Shown here one piece after another: positions 10,956-23,925 of a stretch of 64,000 bases of DNA. A model generated the notes under the pieces. That model searched no databases. It was not told the DNA's origin and worked only from the letters and a program-made list of their open reading frames with translations. Numbering within the stretch: position 1 is the stretch's first letter; every line of letters begins with the position of its first letter. The position numbers and the translations under genes were made by a program. Source of the stretch: Meloidogyne chitwoodi (Eukaryota; Nematoda; Chromadorea; Rhabditida; Meloidogynidae); assembly GCA_015183035.1 (NCBI GenBank), contig JACZZP010000004.1, positions 1,550,001 through 1,614,000 of the forward strand, in the 5' to 3' direction.

Positions 10956-13900
10956 ATGGATGGACCTTCTACTTCATTAATAAATGGAATTAATGAAACT
11001 AATGGAATTAATAGGTTATTAGCAGAATTAGATGAAGGGAGGACAGGTCCTTTAGTTGAAGCTATTGAACTTGGAGATTTAGAGCAAATGCAATATTGGT
11101 ATTTATTATTATCTGAGGTAAATATATTTATAAATATAATTTGTATTTATTTTAAATTTTTTAAAATTTATTCTTCTATTTTTTTAAAATAATATTTAAA
11201 AAATAATTATTTTATATATTTTTTAAATTTATTTTTAAAAGGTTTCTGTTGATGAATTACTTGATGCTGTCGAAAGAAAAAGTTTATCAGTTGAAGATAT
11301 TTATGGAATATTTCGAGCTGTTCATTTATTAATGCAATGGGAACATAATCAAACTAATGAATTAAAGGTTATTATTATTTATTTAAATATTTAATTTAAA
11401 TAAAAAATAAAGGAAATTATTGAACGTGAAGTTGTTAGTGCAGCAGAACAGGAACAAAAATGGGAAAATGAACGTAAAGAACTTCAAAATGAGTTATCTT
11501 CTCTTAATGAACAACATTACCCTAAATCTTCTTCTTTAACATTTAATAATTTAAATGAAGCATTTCGTAATGAAATTGATGCTTTAACAGAAGAAAATAT
11601 ACAATTAAAAAGAAAAGCTCAAGAATTTGAAAAAGAATCTGTTGAACAAAGAGAAAGAGCAAATAATTTAGATGTTAAAACTTCAAATATTGAAAGAGAA
11701 AAAATATTACTTGCTAATAATGTAAGAAAGAATTAAAAATATTTTATTTATTTTTAATTTAAAGCAAATACAATTAGAAGAAAATATTAGAGAATTACAT
11801 CGCCGTTTAAATACTAAAAGTGAATCAATTCAAAAAGATCAACAATGGGAACATAGTAAATTACGTCAAAGAGATGAACAAGCACTCATTCTTAGTGAAC
11901 AGGTTAAAATATAAATTATAATTTTTTTTTTTTTAATTTATTTAAATAATTATTAAATTATTCTCTCTAATGATAATTATGGGGTAATTATAAAGTTATT
12001 TTAAATTTTTCAAAGGTTCGAGAACTTGCTTCCCAAAATGATGAACTCAGATCTGAAGCTAATAATTTAAGTCAAGCATTAGAACAAGCAACAGAATTAG
12101 TAAAAGAAAATTCTATTCGATTTGCTGAATTTTATGAACAATTGGCTGAAGCAGAACATCAAATTGACACATTGGGAAAAGATAATAAAGAATTAAGAGA
12201 ATTATTAAAAAATAAAGAAATGGTTGAAATAAATAATAATTAAATTTATATTTAATTTATTAGGAATCTAAAAATAAAGTAAATGAAGCAGAAATAGATA
12301 ATCGTCAATTAGCTGAACTTCTTCAATCAAAAGATGCATTAATTGAACAATTAAGAAATCAAATACAAAACCAAAAAGTTTTTATTTTTTAAAAATTATT
12401 TTAAAAAATATTTAATAAAATAAAATTATATAAAAATTTATTTAAGTTAGAAATAGAAAAACTTAATTTATTAAAAAATATAACAACAACAGAATCAAAT
12501 GATGATATTTACCAAAAAGAATTAGAATTGGATAATTTAAGAAAAGAATTAATTGAAGCAACAGAAACTGCTAAAAAATTATTTGGTTCTACAATAGAAA
12601 ATATAGAAAAAGATGAAATTTTATTAAATGATACTACAACTTATGCTGATTTACGTGTTAGATTAGTACAGGTATTTATTTTTAATATTTTGTTTTTCCC
12701 AGACTTTCTTTTAAATAATTAGTTAAATATATTAAATTATTTAAAAATTTCTTTAAAAAAAAAGATGGATCAAGAATTAGTCAAATCAGAAAAAAAATAT
12801 TTGGAAGAACAACGTCATCATTTAGAATTAGAAAAATTATTAGAACAAAAAGAATTAGAATTTATTCGTTTAATTGCTGATTGTCAAAGATATAGAAGAA
12901 TTGCTTTTGGAGATAAAGATTTTGAAATTAAAAAAATTGAAAGACAATTAATTTTTAGAGATAAACAAATACAAAAACTTAGAAAAAAATGTTCAGAATT
13001 ACATTTGGAAGTTGAAAAACTTAATGAAAAATTAATAAAAAAAGGTAGAAAAATTTTTATTTTTAATATTTTTTTATTATTTAAAAAGAAGAATTTTCAA
13101 TTTTGGAAAAAGAAGATAAAAACGAGAAAATTAACTTTTTAGAAGAAAATAAAGAAGAAAAAATAAATGAATTATTAGAAAATATAGAAAAAGAAGAAAA
13201 TAATGAAATAAATAAAATTAAACAAAAAGAAGAAAAAGAAGAAGAGGAATATGCAGAAGAATGGATAGAAGAAGAAAATGAAAAAGAATTTATAAATAAC
13301 AAAAATGATTTTAAAGATTTTGAAATAATTCCAAGACAAAAAATAAAAATAAAAAGATTAAATAGAGATAAAATAATTGAAGAGGCAACAACAATTACTG
13401 AACTTAATACAGAACTTGGCATTATTATTGAAGTAAATATTTATTAAAATTAATTTGAAATTTAAAACTTTGTTTAAGCTTCTAAATTATTATTATTTTT
13501 AAATTATAGATAAAGAAAATAAAAATAGTAATAAAATCTTTTAGTAATTTAACTATTTTGATTAACTTTTCCTAATTTTAATTAGTTTAATCCTTGAAGG
13601 ACTCTCAATAAGACAATTTTTAATTATTATTTAATTTTTTTTTCTTTCTAGGAAATTGAAGAAAAGAAAAAAGAATTAAATAATTTAAAAAAATTATATG
13701 AAGAAAGAGGACTTAATTTAATAAAAGTTAAAAAATCTGAAGAAAATATTCGTAAAGAATTATTATCTTTAAAAGAAATACTTATATTTGGTAATTATAA
13801 TAATACAGAAGAATGTAAAGAACCATTAAAAACATTAGATAATTTGGAAAATGAAAAGAATAATTATATTTTTGATAATGTAAGTTTTTTTTTAATAATT

Positions 13901-16900
13901 TATAAAATTTTAATTTTTTATGAAAACATTTCAATTTTCTAATTACAAGTTACTAATTAGTGAATTATATAATGATAATAAAGAAATATATAATAATAAA
14001 ATATTTTTAAAATTTATAGATTCACAAATATGAAAATTTGGAAGCTTTAGAAATAGAAAACATGGAATTAAAAAGATTTATTGAAAATCTTGAACAGACT
14101 GGAAATGAAAAAGAACGTAGAATGACTGAGGAAACACGTCGTCTTGTATATTTAGCTATAAGAGAAGGTAAACTTGAAAGGCGTGTAAAAATCGGTTCAC
14201 GTTTGAGACAGGCAATGTGTGAAGGTTTTATTAAGAAGAATAATTTTTGAATAATTTTTATATTTATTTTTAAAGAATTGTGTCAAATGCGTAGCCGTTT
14301 ATGTCGATTATTAACGGGCGAGGTTAGGAATAAATTTAAAATACTATTTTTAGAATATTTTTTAATAAATAAAAAATAAATATTTTAATTTAGGAGTCAC
14401 GTAGTCGACAATTAACCCTTGAAAATGAAGCAAAACTTTTTGAATTAGCTCGACTTCAAGTAAAATAATTTTTATGATTAATTAAATATTTTATTTTAAT
14501 TATTTAGAATGCTTTACTTCATTCTGTGCCTTTAAATGAATATAATAGACTTTTAAAAGAACATAAACAAATTCTTCGTGAACGTTTTTTAGCATCTTCC
14601 CCAGATATTGGTTATTATTCTGAAACAAATTCAACCCAAAAAAATGTCTCAGAAGACGAAGAAGAATTATTAGAATATAATAAATTAAATAATTCAATAA
14701 ATATTACTCGAGCAGGACTTTTATTTGGAGATAATAATGGAACAAATATTAATGAACTTTTATTAAAAATTAAAAAACTTGAAGATATTAATGATATTCT
14801 TACAGGACAAAATAATTCTTTAAAATCTGATAAGAAAAAAACAGAAGCAGAATTAATAGAAATGAATGCTTTCCTTGATGATTTGGAAGCTGAAACTGAA
14901 TTAAAATCAATGCGTGAGTTAACTTTGAATAAAACTTTTCTTTTAATTTTTTGAAATATTTTTAGTTGCAAATATTGAAAGACGTTTTTTACATGCTATT
15001 AGAGAACAATTTGATGCAACGGAAGAGAGAGAGAGTTTACAGAATGAATTGAAAAGAATGGAACGAAAATTTAGGTAAATTATTTTTTTAAATTACTTGA
15101 ATTATTAATAAAAAAAAATTGAGATTTCTAAGGGAAAATAAAACATTTATAAATGTAATAAAGTTAATTACAATATGGAATACTAATGTATTTATTTAGT
15201 TCCCTTCGGGTAACTATCTGTTTTTAAAGCATTTACCAACTTTGAGTTTCCCTATTTTTAACAAAATATTTATTAAAGCAAATACATATATATATATATA
15301 TCAACAATTAATTATATATAGAATGGGTACAAGAAAGACATATACAATTAGGCATTTTTTTAGGGTTAACAAATATTATATTTATAGATATTTTTATATT
15401 TATCTGGTGACAACTTCATAGCCTGACGAAGGCTTTGTTTTCGTTGATCCCTGATTTTCTTTGTAACTTTCAACACTTTTGCCTCTTTTCTTATTTTTCT
15501 TTTTGCTGTGCGACGCTTCTTTGGAATTCATCATTTTTTGGTAAATCCTGTATGCCACAAATGCAGCTGCTAAGATACTGAAAAATTAATTAAACATAAT
15601 ATATGATTATGATTTAATGTAATTTAATTAACTTACACCAAAATGAGGCATATGAATATTACTCCGAAGAGTATCAATTTGTTAAATTGTTCATCGGTTG
15701 TCTCTGTTGATCCTTCTGTTGTCGTTGTCGTTTGTTCGTCTGTCACTGAAGTATCAGAGGATGTTTCAATTGGAGTTGTGTTGTTCTCGGTAGTTATTTG
15801 GCGTGTTCCGTTCTCGATATTTGTAGTCAACACTTCATCGGTCGGCACATCGCTGGTTGATATCTCATTTATTGGAAGAGAAGGCGTTGTTGGAGTAAAT
15901 TCCTTATTTCTAATCTGCGACCTAATTATGTAGCTCTTAAAAACAAAATAGTTTTGTATATTTAAAATTAAATTATTATCATAAAAATAAACAAACCTGA
16001 ACTCCAACCGCAAATATGAGGAGAACCATCCACACAAACAACACAACCAATTGTCTTTTCTGTTGAATTGAAGTCGACATAAAAAGAATGAAGAACCACG
16101 GAGACAAGGCAAACAATATATAATATAATTTGAAAAAATGATTTTTTTATTCTTTTGAATATATCCTTTTATAGCTAGTTGATTTTTTTATTTTGTTATT
16201 AAAAAGTGACCGATGCACTATATAGGAAAGCTTGTTGGGCCCTTGATGGAATGATGTTATTGGTCCCGTTGTGGCGTGCGATGTTGTATTAAGTATCCCC
16301 GATGTTTGGGGTCCCAAAGGTGCTGTTTATTGTTGTTCCCAAAGGTGTTAATATCCCCAAGGTCGATGCAGGCATATAAGCTAGAGGGAGCGTGGAAGGG
16401 AGGCCTTTCTGTTATATATTAGTTGGTCGGCGTCGAGGCCGACTTCCCGGGAAGCGCTTGGATGTTTACTCTACGCTTGCAATTGATCAGCGGAGTTCTC
16501 ACAGAGTGACTTTGCAAAGTGACTTATTTTCCCTGCTTCCTATTTCCTTATATGCTGGGACTTTGTTCATCCCCTTTCTTATCTTTCCATCTTTGGCCTG
16601 GCAGGATCAAAGTCTGCCTTACAATATTTTGCTTTTGCGATATTCACAATCATAATCTCATGCATTATTAAATCTAATAGAAATTAACTTTAAATTATAT
16701 TTAGGTATATTTTGATATAATTAAGTAAATACGTAATAAGAAATAATTTTATTTTTTAATTAATATGTATTTACAAAAACCAAATTTTTTAGTGAATCAA
16801 GTAGAGAATGGTTAAATGAACGTCAATCACTTGTCCAATTGCTTAGTCGAATGTATTCTGTATTACAAAAACTTCACCGTGAAAGAATTATTCAAAATGT

Positions 16901-19900
16901 TCCTATTTCTACATCCCAATTGGAGGCTTTAGTTAACAAATTAAGAAAAATTGGTGATCGTGAAATGGAATTGGAAAGAAAAGAAAATTATAATAAAGAA
17001 AAAGAAATAGCTCTTGAACAAGAAGAAAATTTAAAAAATGCTAAAATTACAGCATTTGAAACAATGATGGAAAATAATTGGCAACTTGAACAAATAAATC
17101 AATCTTTACAGGGATATCAATTAAATGTATTAAGTTTATCTGCTGAGTTACAACGTACAAAACGAAAGGTAAATAATTTAAAAGATTTTTATAAAAATTA
17201 TTAAATTAGAAATAATATTAAAATTTAAACTTTATTATTTTTTGGATATCTCATATTTTATATTTTCATAAAAATAATAACTTATTATTTAAATAAATAT
17301 ATAATTTAGTTAGAAAATGCAGAACATAATATCTTACTTCAATCAAAAGAAAATGAAGAACTTAAAAAAGAACTTGATGAATTCCAATTTATTTTGGGAA
17401 TTGACATAAATAAACTTGAACAAAATATTTCGAATTTAAAAGAAGTTGAAAAAGAAAAAAAAGAAATTAATATAAATAAATTAAAAGATAATAATGAACA
17501 GCTAATTTCTTTAAATAATCAAGGTAAATGATCAAAATAATTTCATAAAAACATGCTTTCTTAAAATTTAATTATCTACCTATATAATTTAAAAAAAAGA
17601 TCTATGAAGAATTTTAAACAAAATTTTCTTCTGTCTTTAATAATTTTAACTTTCAGCTTTGCCGTCTTCTCAAGAACAGAATAATTTTTATATTGATCCC
17701 CTTGATGATTTAAAAAATGAAAAAAGACATGTTATTCATATAAACAATACAATAGAATGGGAAGGACAATTAAAACAATATAAAGAACAAGCACTTTTAT
17801 GTATTAATTCTTTTAAAGTAAATATTAATTATTTATATTTATTTAATTAATTATTTTAAGGAACAATTAGATGCTAAAGATAAAACATTACAACAATATA
17901 TAGCACTTGTAGAACAGTTAAAGACTGATACTACAAATCAATTAAAACCTAAAGAAATTACCCCAGAATCTACAGAATCTTTAACAAAATTAAAAACACA
18001 AAATATTCCTTTAAAAACTTCACGTGATTTATTAATTGAAGAATCACGTACTGAACAATGGGAACGTCAAGTACGTTTACTTGAAGGACGTTTACGTTTA
18101 TTGGAATCAGAGAATTCTGAATTAGAAATTGAAAAAAAGGGACTTGCTGAAATTTTAAATAATCAAAGAAATGCTTTTAAAAATCGTCAAAATGTACAAA
18201 CACAAGTAATTTATTTATTTAAATTAATAATATTTAAAAAACCAGCGGAAGTATGCTCAGATCAGTGTATAAAATTATGGGAAAATTAATAACATGGGGA
18301 AAATTAAAAAAATATTTTTTGAGACGCGCAGGGGGGAATTGAAAATATTTTGGGCGTTGAAAGCCTGCGGCTTTGAAAGGGTCCTAGCAGGGATTTTTGC
18401 TTGGAATATGTGCGTCATGAGCATTGTGAAGTTGTGGTGGGTTAGAAGTAATGGTGGGAGAAAAAGTGGTGGTGGGTTAAAAGTCGTGGTGGGTGCCAAA
18501 GTTGTGGTGCAACCCTTCGGCGTTTGAGGGCCTTCGGCCCTCAAACGCCCCGCTAAAGTTTGGAAATTTGTGGTTGGTAAGAAATTTGGTTGTTAAAAAG
18601 TGGTGGTGCAACCCTCAGGCTTTTGAGGGCCTTCGGCCCTCAAACGCCCCGATAATGTTTGGAAAGGGTTTCTGGGTTAAAATTCGTGGTGGGTGCCAAA
18701 GTAGTGGTGCAACCCTCCGGCGTTTGAGGGCCTTCGGCCCTCAAACGCCCCGCTAAAGTTTGGAAAGTTGTTGTGGGTTAAAAGTCATGGTGGGTGCAAA
18801 AGTGGTGGTGTAACCCTCCGGCTTTTGAGGGCCTTCGGCCCTCAAACGCCCAGTAAACCACCTCAACCGAAACTTTAGCCCACCGCAACTTGGTCAAAGT
18901 TGATCCAAAAATTTTACAAAAAATATTTTTGAACTCCTCTCGTCAAGGACTTTCAAATGATATTTAATTTGGCCCCCATACTTTAATTTTTTAGTAGGCC
19001 ATTTTAGCTCTCAAAATTTTGGCCGACATTCTATGCCCAAATTTTCAAAAAATCATAACTTTTTCAAAAGTAACATTTTTTGAAAATTTTAAACAGATTA
19101 TAGGTTCTAAAAAATATGCCTGATTTAATAAAAATACTTTCAATCAAGACCCATGGCAAAAATACCGAAAATTTTTCGAAAAACTGAAAATTTTCGAATT
19201 TTCAGATTTTTGACCCTAAGTACCCCTAAATGTAACATTTTTTAAAAATTTTTCACTCATAAAATAGCTAATTTATTTCTTTATTTAAAAAGATTTGTTT
19301 CATTTCAATCCGACCAAAACTCGTAAAGTTAAGGTCGATTGAAAATTTTAAAAAATATTCCAATAGGGGTACCCCAATGGAAAAATTTTGAAATTTTTTT
19401 TCGTAAAAATGTCTTATATAGGGTAAAAAACTCCCTGAAAACGAATCCGAAGTCAGAAAATTTTTTAAAAATTTTTCGAAAAGTTACGGTCAAAAAACCA
19501 TCAGAGTCCTAATCACTTTTCGGACTCTAACTCACTGAGACTCAAGTGGACCCCCAACAATTCTTATGTTTTTCGGACCTTCAGAACATGCTTTACAACA
19601 TGGGCTAGTAAAATCGGGTTTTGCTCTCCGATTTCAAAAATTGACTCATGTGACCACCACTTTTTGACTCAAATCACCCCAATCACTCATCCCAGACTCA
19701 AGTAGCTCCTAGACTTTTTGCAGCCTAACTTGTGGCTACAAATGCCTCAACTGCACCCAAAACTCCCGACTTCACTTTCGCACTCAAAAAAGCAATTTAA
19801 ATATTAAATCGGCGATTTCAGTGCCGCACTCAAGTTCGGCACCAAAATGACCTTGCTCAATGAATTCCACATAGCCGATTACCCATTATCCCCGGACAAT

Positions 19901-22531
19901 TCCGACTTATTTTTATTTGTAATTCAAACAGCCATTTCAGTGCCGCACTGAAGCTCCGCACAAAAACAACTCTCCCATTGAACTCCCCACAGCTGATTAC
20001 CTATTATCACAACAATAAATCCTAAATATTTTTAAATTATATCGCATTCGGCCATTTCAGTGCCACTCTCATATGCGGCACCAAAATAACATGTCCCAAA
20101 AAATTCCCCATACTCGATTACCTATTACCCCACTAAAATCTCTCAATAAAATTAATCCGTATTCGCTAGACATTAAAAAAACTATTAGAGTCTGGGCTGG
20201 ACGTTTCAGTCTCACGCGGAAAACTACCCTTAGAATTGAAATTAAAAAAAAATTTTTTTTTGATTCGATATCTACTAATGAGTACGCAATCGCCTCCCAG
20301 CAGAAGCTTTCCGATATCTCCTCCCGTTCACGAGATAGATCCGGAGCGGGGGCTGTTTCGGCGGGAAGGAACCCCCGTACCAAAAAATCTATAATTTTCC
20401 CGGATGCGCACTCAAAAGTATCCAGCAACATGTAGAACTTCCAACCCTCTCCCACTAATTTAAAAGGAGCCTTAATTTTTTTTAAACGAAACGCTAAACT
20501 ATTAAAGTTAAGTTAATATGTGATTAGAAGTCCGTTTATTTATATAATAATATAAGTTTTATTTTAAAATTAATAAATTTAAGGTAAATCTTCCTATTGG
20601 AAAAAATAAGCCTAAAATAACAAAAGAAATTAAACAAGAAAATTTAAAAAAAATAGAAGATCAATCAGAAAAAGAAATAAAAAGTTTATCAATATCTTCT
20701 AAATCATCTATATCTCAACAATATTCTGATAATGAAGAAGAAAATCAAGAAGAAGATACAAAAAGAGAAAGTCAAACAGAAGGGGAGCTTAGCGGAACTA
20801 AAAGTTCAGATTCTGGTACTGTAGATGATATTGGACAAACAAAAAGGAAAAGTGTTCTTTCTGGTTGGTTTTTTAAAAGTTTATTTAATATTTATTTATT
20901 TAAACACAGAAAAATTGTCACAAAGTAAAAGCAGTGCAGGAGAAGGCACACGAACAATTTCTAATAGAAATGAGATTAAAAAACCCGATGATTTTGAAAA
21001 TTTAATATTAAAACATCGAAATGAAACACGTCGTTTGCGAATGAAATTAATTGAATTAGAGAGACGAAATAAGGTTATTTATTTTATTAAAATAGATATT
21101 TTCTTTAGGAATTATCAGAACAATATAATTCTCTTAGAGAAAGATCTAGAATATCTGTTAGACCTTTACGTTCTGTAGATCCAAATTCTTTAGAAGTTAC
21201 ACTTCGTAAGGAAAATGAGAGGTTATTAAAACAAAATTCAACATTAAATAAATCAATTGAAATATTAAAAACTGAATCAGAACAATTAAAAGAACGTTTA
21301 AGACGTTCTGAAATACACAGCAAAGTAATTGTTTGAATAATTATTTAATTATTATATTTCAAATTTATGAATATTCTTTTTTTTTTAATAATTTTATAAA
21401 AATAAAAGGCAGGTGCAGAACTTTGGGAACTTCGAAAGAAACATGAACAAGCAATTGCTAATTCTTCTAAACGTTTAGCTGAAACTGAATCACGTGAACG
21501 TGAATTAAAAGAAAAATTAGATAGACGTGAAAGACATATTGAACAAATGGGTCGTATCCAAAATGACAAATTAGCAGATAATGACAAATTAAATAATGCT
21601 TTAAAACAATGGAGAGTTGAAAGGGAGGAATTAATAAAGAAAGCTACAAGAGCTGAAGAAGAACGCCAGGCATTAAATACGCGTTTTTTGGATTCAATAC
21701 GTCGTTTAGAAGTTTTGGCAAAGGTTAAAAATTTTAAAAAATTAATTTTATATATTTTTTAAAATATTATTAGGAGAACAAAAAATTACAAAAAATTATT
21801 TATAATTTTAAACAAAATGAAATGACTATATCAGAACCTCCACAAAGTCAAATTGAGGAGAAAAAACAAGAAATAATAGAAACTAAAGAAGTAAATACAC
21901 AAACAGATGAACTTTCTTCTTCATATTTTTCTAATTTAATACCTTCATTTTCTTTCCCTTTACCTCCTCGAAGTGTTCATTCAACAGCTACATCAACAAT
22001 TTTAGATAGTGATAGAGGAGAATTAATTATACCTTTAGAAATAAGAAAAAGTCAATTATTAGAAACAAATAGTAGAAGTTTATCAAAAATTATTGAATTT
22101 GAAGAACGTGAAAGAAGTTTGAAAAGTGAAAATCGGTCACTGAAAAGAGAATTAAAAAAGGTAAAATTATTTTATTTTAATTTATTTTTTAATTATTTTT
22201 TTGTTTTAATTATAATATTTGATTATATTTTAGTAATAAAAGATCTCTTTATTTAATTAATTTATAGGCAGAATTATATCAAAAAGAAGCAACAGAACAA
22301 TTAGATTTTTTAAAGAAAACACATTCACAATTACTTGAAGATTATAATAATTTATTTAAAATAGAAAAAGTATCAGAAATTACAAAGAAAAGTTTAAAAG
22401 AAAATTATGAAACTTTTGGTATTGCTTTACTTAGAGATAAATTATCTGCGAGAGAACGTGAATTAGAATTAATTAAACGTCGAATGCTTGAACTAGAACG
22501 TCAAATTTGGCATTCTGAAATAGAAAAATGA
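10956..22531 (+). CDS. CEP290: CEP290 homologue, ciliary transition-zone coiled-coil protein
   Basis: Structural protein of the ciliary transition zone. I assemble 25 exons in phase (first 10956-11117, 11242-11367, 11413-11721; last 22268-22531, stop 22529-22531), about 1,895 aa, shorter than the vertebrate protein of about 2,480 aa. It is nearly all heptad coiled coil, with a globular N-terminus resembling CEP290 (..LLAELDEG...LSVEDIYGIFRAVHLLM). Further resemblance lies in ELASQNDELRSEANNLSQAL..LLKNK (exon 5) and in FRDKQIQKLRKK..EL.LEVEKLNEKL (exon 8), which match the conserved RD..I..L heptads. It is followed by an acidic Lys/Glu stretch (13089-13432). Two introns are very large: 15075-16792 hosts an antisense gene and 18206-20583 holds repeat arrays. 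The X-box at 10821 supports DAF-19 control. Some exon edges could shift by a few bases. Confidence 0.82.
15400..16080 (-). CDS. Small single-pass membrane protein with Thr-rich ectodomain, nested in CEP290 intron
   Basis: Three exons on the strand opposite the host gene. The start at 16080 gives MSTSIQQKRQLVVLFVWMVL, a hydrophobic signal or anchor segment, spliced in phase to SYIIRSQIRNKE (from about 15933). Then comes a Thr/Ser/Glu-rich stretch (TTTTEGSTETTDEQ), a second hydrophobic segment (LILFGVIFICLILV, continuing as ILAAAFVAY after an intron at about 15580-15636) and a basic tail (KEASHSKKKNKKRGK) ending at TAA 15400-15402. About 190 aa. It looks like a type I or two-pass membrane protein with a mucin-like, probably O-glycosylated segment. 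No family is recognised. The open frame at 15643-15933 on the plus strand is its shadow. Confidence 0.7.
16081..16792. other. CEP290 intron part upstream of the nested antisense gene
   Basis: This is probably the promoter region of the nested gene. It holds a less AT-rich stretch (about 16230-16640) with short repeats such as GTCCCAAAGGTG and CCCAAAGGTGTT. The open frame at 16392-16655 has no recognisable features. No other gene was seen. Confidence 0.4.
18487..18855. repeat. Four-unit tandem array (period about 100 bp) with perfect hairpins
   Basis: It lies within the CEP290 intron 18206-20583. Each unit ends in a 14-bp-arm hairpin, GG(C/T)(G/T)TTTGAGGGCC, loop TTC, then the complement. The hairpins sit at 18519-18549, 18618-18648, 18719-18749 and 18820-18850. 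Linkers repeat GGTGGGTGCCAAAGT.GTGGTG and CGCTAAAGTTTGGAAA. It is far more GC-rich than its surroundings. Open frames across it (18294-18756) are by-products of the repeats. Confidence 0.85.
19811..20150. repeat. Three-unit degenerate tandem repeat, period about 120 bp
   Basis: Units start near 19811, 19931 and 20051 with G(C/G)CATTTCAGTGCCGCACT or a variant and share a later segment CCGATTACC.ATTA. They lie in the same CEP290 intron as the hairpin array. Overlapping open frames at 20069-20455 on both strands run into this region and show no coding features. Confidence 0.7.
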
Positions 22532-22621
22532 AAGACTACAACAATAAATTATAATTAAAATATTTTATTAATAAAAAATAATTTAAAATAATTTTTTATT
22601 ATTTAATATTTATAGGTATAT

Positions 22622-23645
22622 CAGGGTGCGGCAAATTTGGCTGCCCTTTTGTTTTTTGAATAACTTTTTTTAAACTTAATGAAAATCGATAATTCTTTTT
22701 TTATTCGATTAACAACCAGTGATCGGCAAGTTCCAGTTCCGGAACTATGTAATTCCAGTTCCGGAACTGGAACTGCGGAACTACAAAATTTCTGGAACTG
22801 GTTTGGAACTAGAACTATGGAACTACACATTTCTGGAACTGGTTCGGAACTGGAACTATGGAACTACCAAATTTTTGGAACTGGAACTGGTTCTGGAACT
22901 AGTTCCGGAACTGGAACTGACCCGGAACTAGTTCCTTACCCCACAATAGTTCCGGAACTGGAACTATGAAAATTAAAAATGCAGTTCCGGAACTGGAACT
23001 TCAAAAATTCAAAAACAAGTTCTGGAACTGGAACTAGTTCCGTTGAAATTTTGGAACTTGCCGATCACTGTTAACAACCCCTTAAGAATTTTTTGATACC
23101 ATATTCAGCTAAAAAAAACTTATTTAAACCGCATTGGGAAATGCTTCATTTTGAGCAGCCGCGGTAATCACCGAAATGAGCGTTTTTCAAAAATTTATAA
23201 ATTTGTCTAATTGAGCTAAATTTGCTCATTTAACTCAGCTCGAAGAGCTTTTTCGAAGGAGCTATCATACTCATATTTGAATTTTTCACCTCAAAAAATT
23301 AGCTAATTCCTTTTTTTGGTTTTCGACTTTCTAAGTCCTGTATCTAGTCTCGTAGGCATTATGCTTTCAAAAAAACATAATTTACCCATTTCGAAGAGCT
23401 CTTTCGAATGACACCTCATTTGACCCGATTGAATCAAACAAAAAATTCCCAGACTTAAAGAGTACCAAATTTTTTTTTATAAAAGTTAAGTATAGATCTT
23501 TTTCTAAAAAAGTTTATTAGCTGAATGTGGTATCAAAAAAATTCTTAAGGAGTTGTAAATCGAATAAAAAAAGAATTATCGATTTTCATTAAGTTTAAAA
23601 AAAGTTATTCAAAAAACAAAAGGGCAGCCCAATTTGCCGCACCCT
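22622..23645. mobile_element. Foldback element 3' of CEP290 with a nested insertion
   Basis: The inverted arms begin CAGGGTGCGGCAAATTTGG and end with the complement at 23645. They extend about 130 bp each once the inner insertion (22717-23070) is removed. No clear target duplication was identified. The interior (about 23200-23420) holds the GAGCTATCATACTCATATT and ATTTTTCACC modules seen in 2533-3173 and 37537-39432. No transposase was found. Confidence 0.8.
22717..23070. mobile_element. hAT-type MITE made of GGAACT repeats, nested in another element
   Basis: Perfect 18-bp terminal inverted repeats CAGTGATCGGCAAGTTCC are flanked by TTAACAAC at 22709-22716 and 23071-23078. The CAG.G start and 8-bp duplication are hAT hallmarks. 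The body is a degenerate array of GGAACTGGAACT / AGTTCCGG. It sits inside the left arm of the 22622-23645 element and is therefore younger. Confidence 0.88.
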
Positions 23646-23925
23646 GTAAAATTCCTATTTTTTTAAATTTCATTTAATAGACATAATTAAAAAAAAATAA
23701 AAAAATTAAGAAATAAATACGTAAATAATAAAAAGGAAAAGCTGTTCAAATATATAAAGATTATAGAAAAAAATGAGTGTTTCATAAATGCACTTAATAA
23801 TCATTTGATTTTAAAAGAAATGATGAAAATATTATTAAAGAAAAAATATTTTAAAATTTATTAATATTTTTAAGAAAGCCAAATATTAAAATTCTTCGTT
23901 TCCATTAATTTGTATTTAAATTTTA
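23646..23925. other. Intergenic AT-rich sequence before the ShKT gene
   Basis: No gene was seen. It is the probable promoter of the ShKT gene that starts at 23926. Confidence 0.5.

Noticed and set aside
13081..13422. Minus-strand Ser/Phe-rich open frame
   Set aside because: Mirror image of the acidic Glu/Lys coiled-coil exon 13089-13432 of CEP290.
18294..18756. Plus-strand open frames across the hairpin array
   Set aside because: They consist of translated tandem units within an intron of CEP290, with no start context or homology.
18519..18850. CRISPR-like regular spacing of palindromic repeats
   Set aside because: The units are 100-bp tandem copies with similar linkers, in an intron of a eukaryotic gene. 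There are no unique spacers and no cas genes.
20069..20455. Opposing open frames on both strands
   Set aside because: They overlap the 120-bp repeat and intron sequence, with no recognisable protein features. CEP290 resumes at 20584.
22679..22969. Open frames in the GGAACT region
   Set aside because: Translated simple repeats of the hAT MITE.
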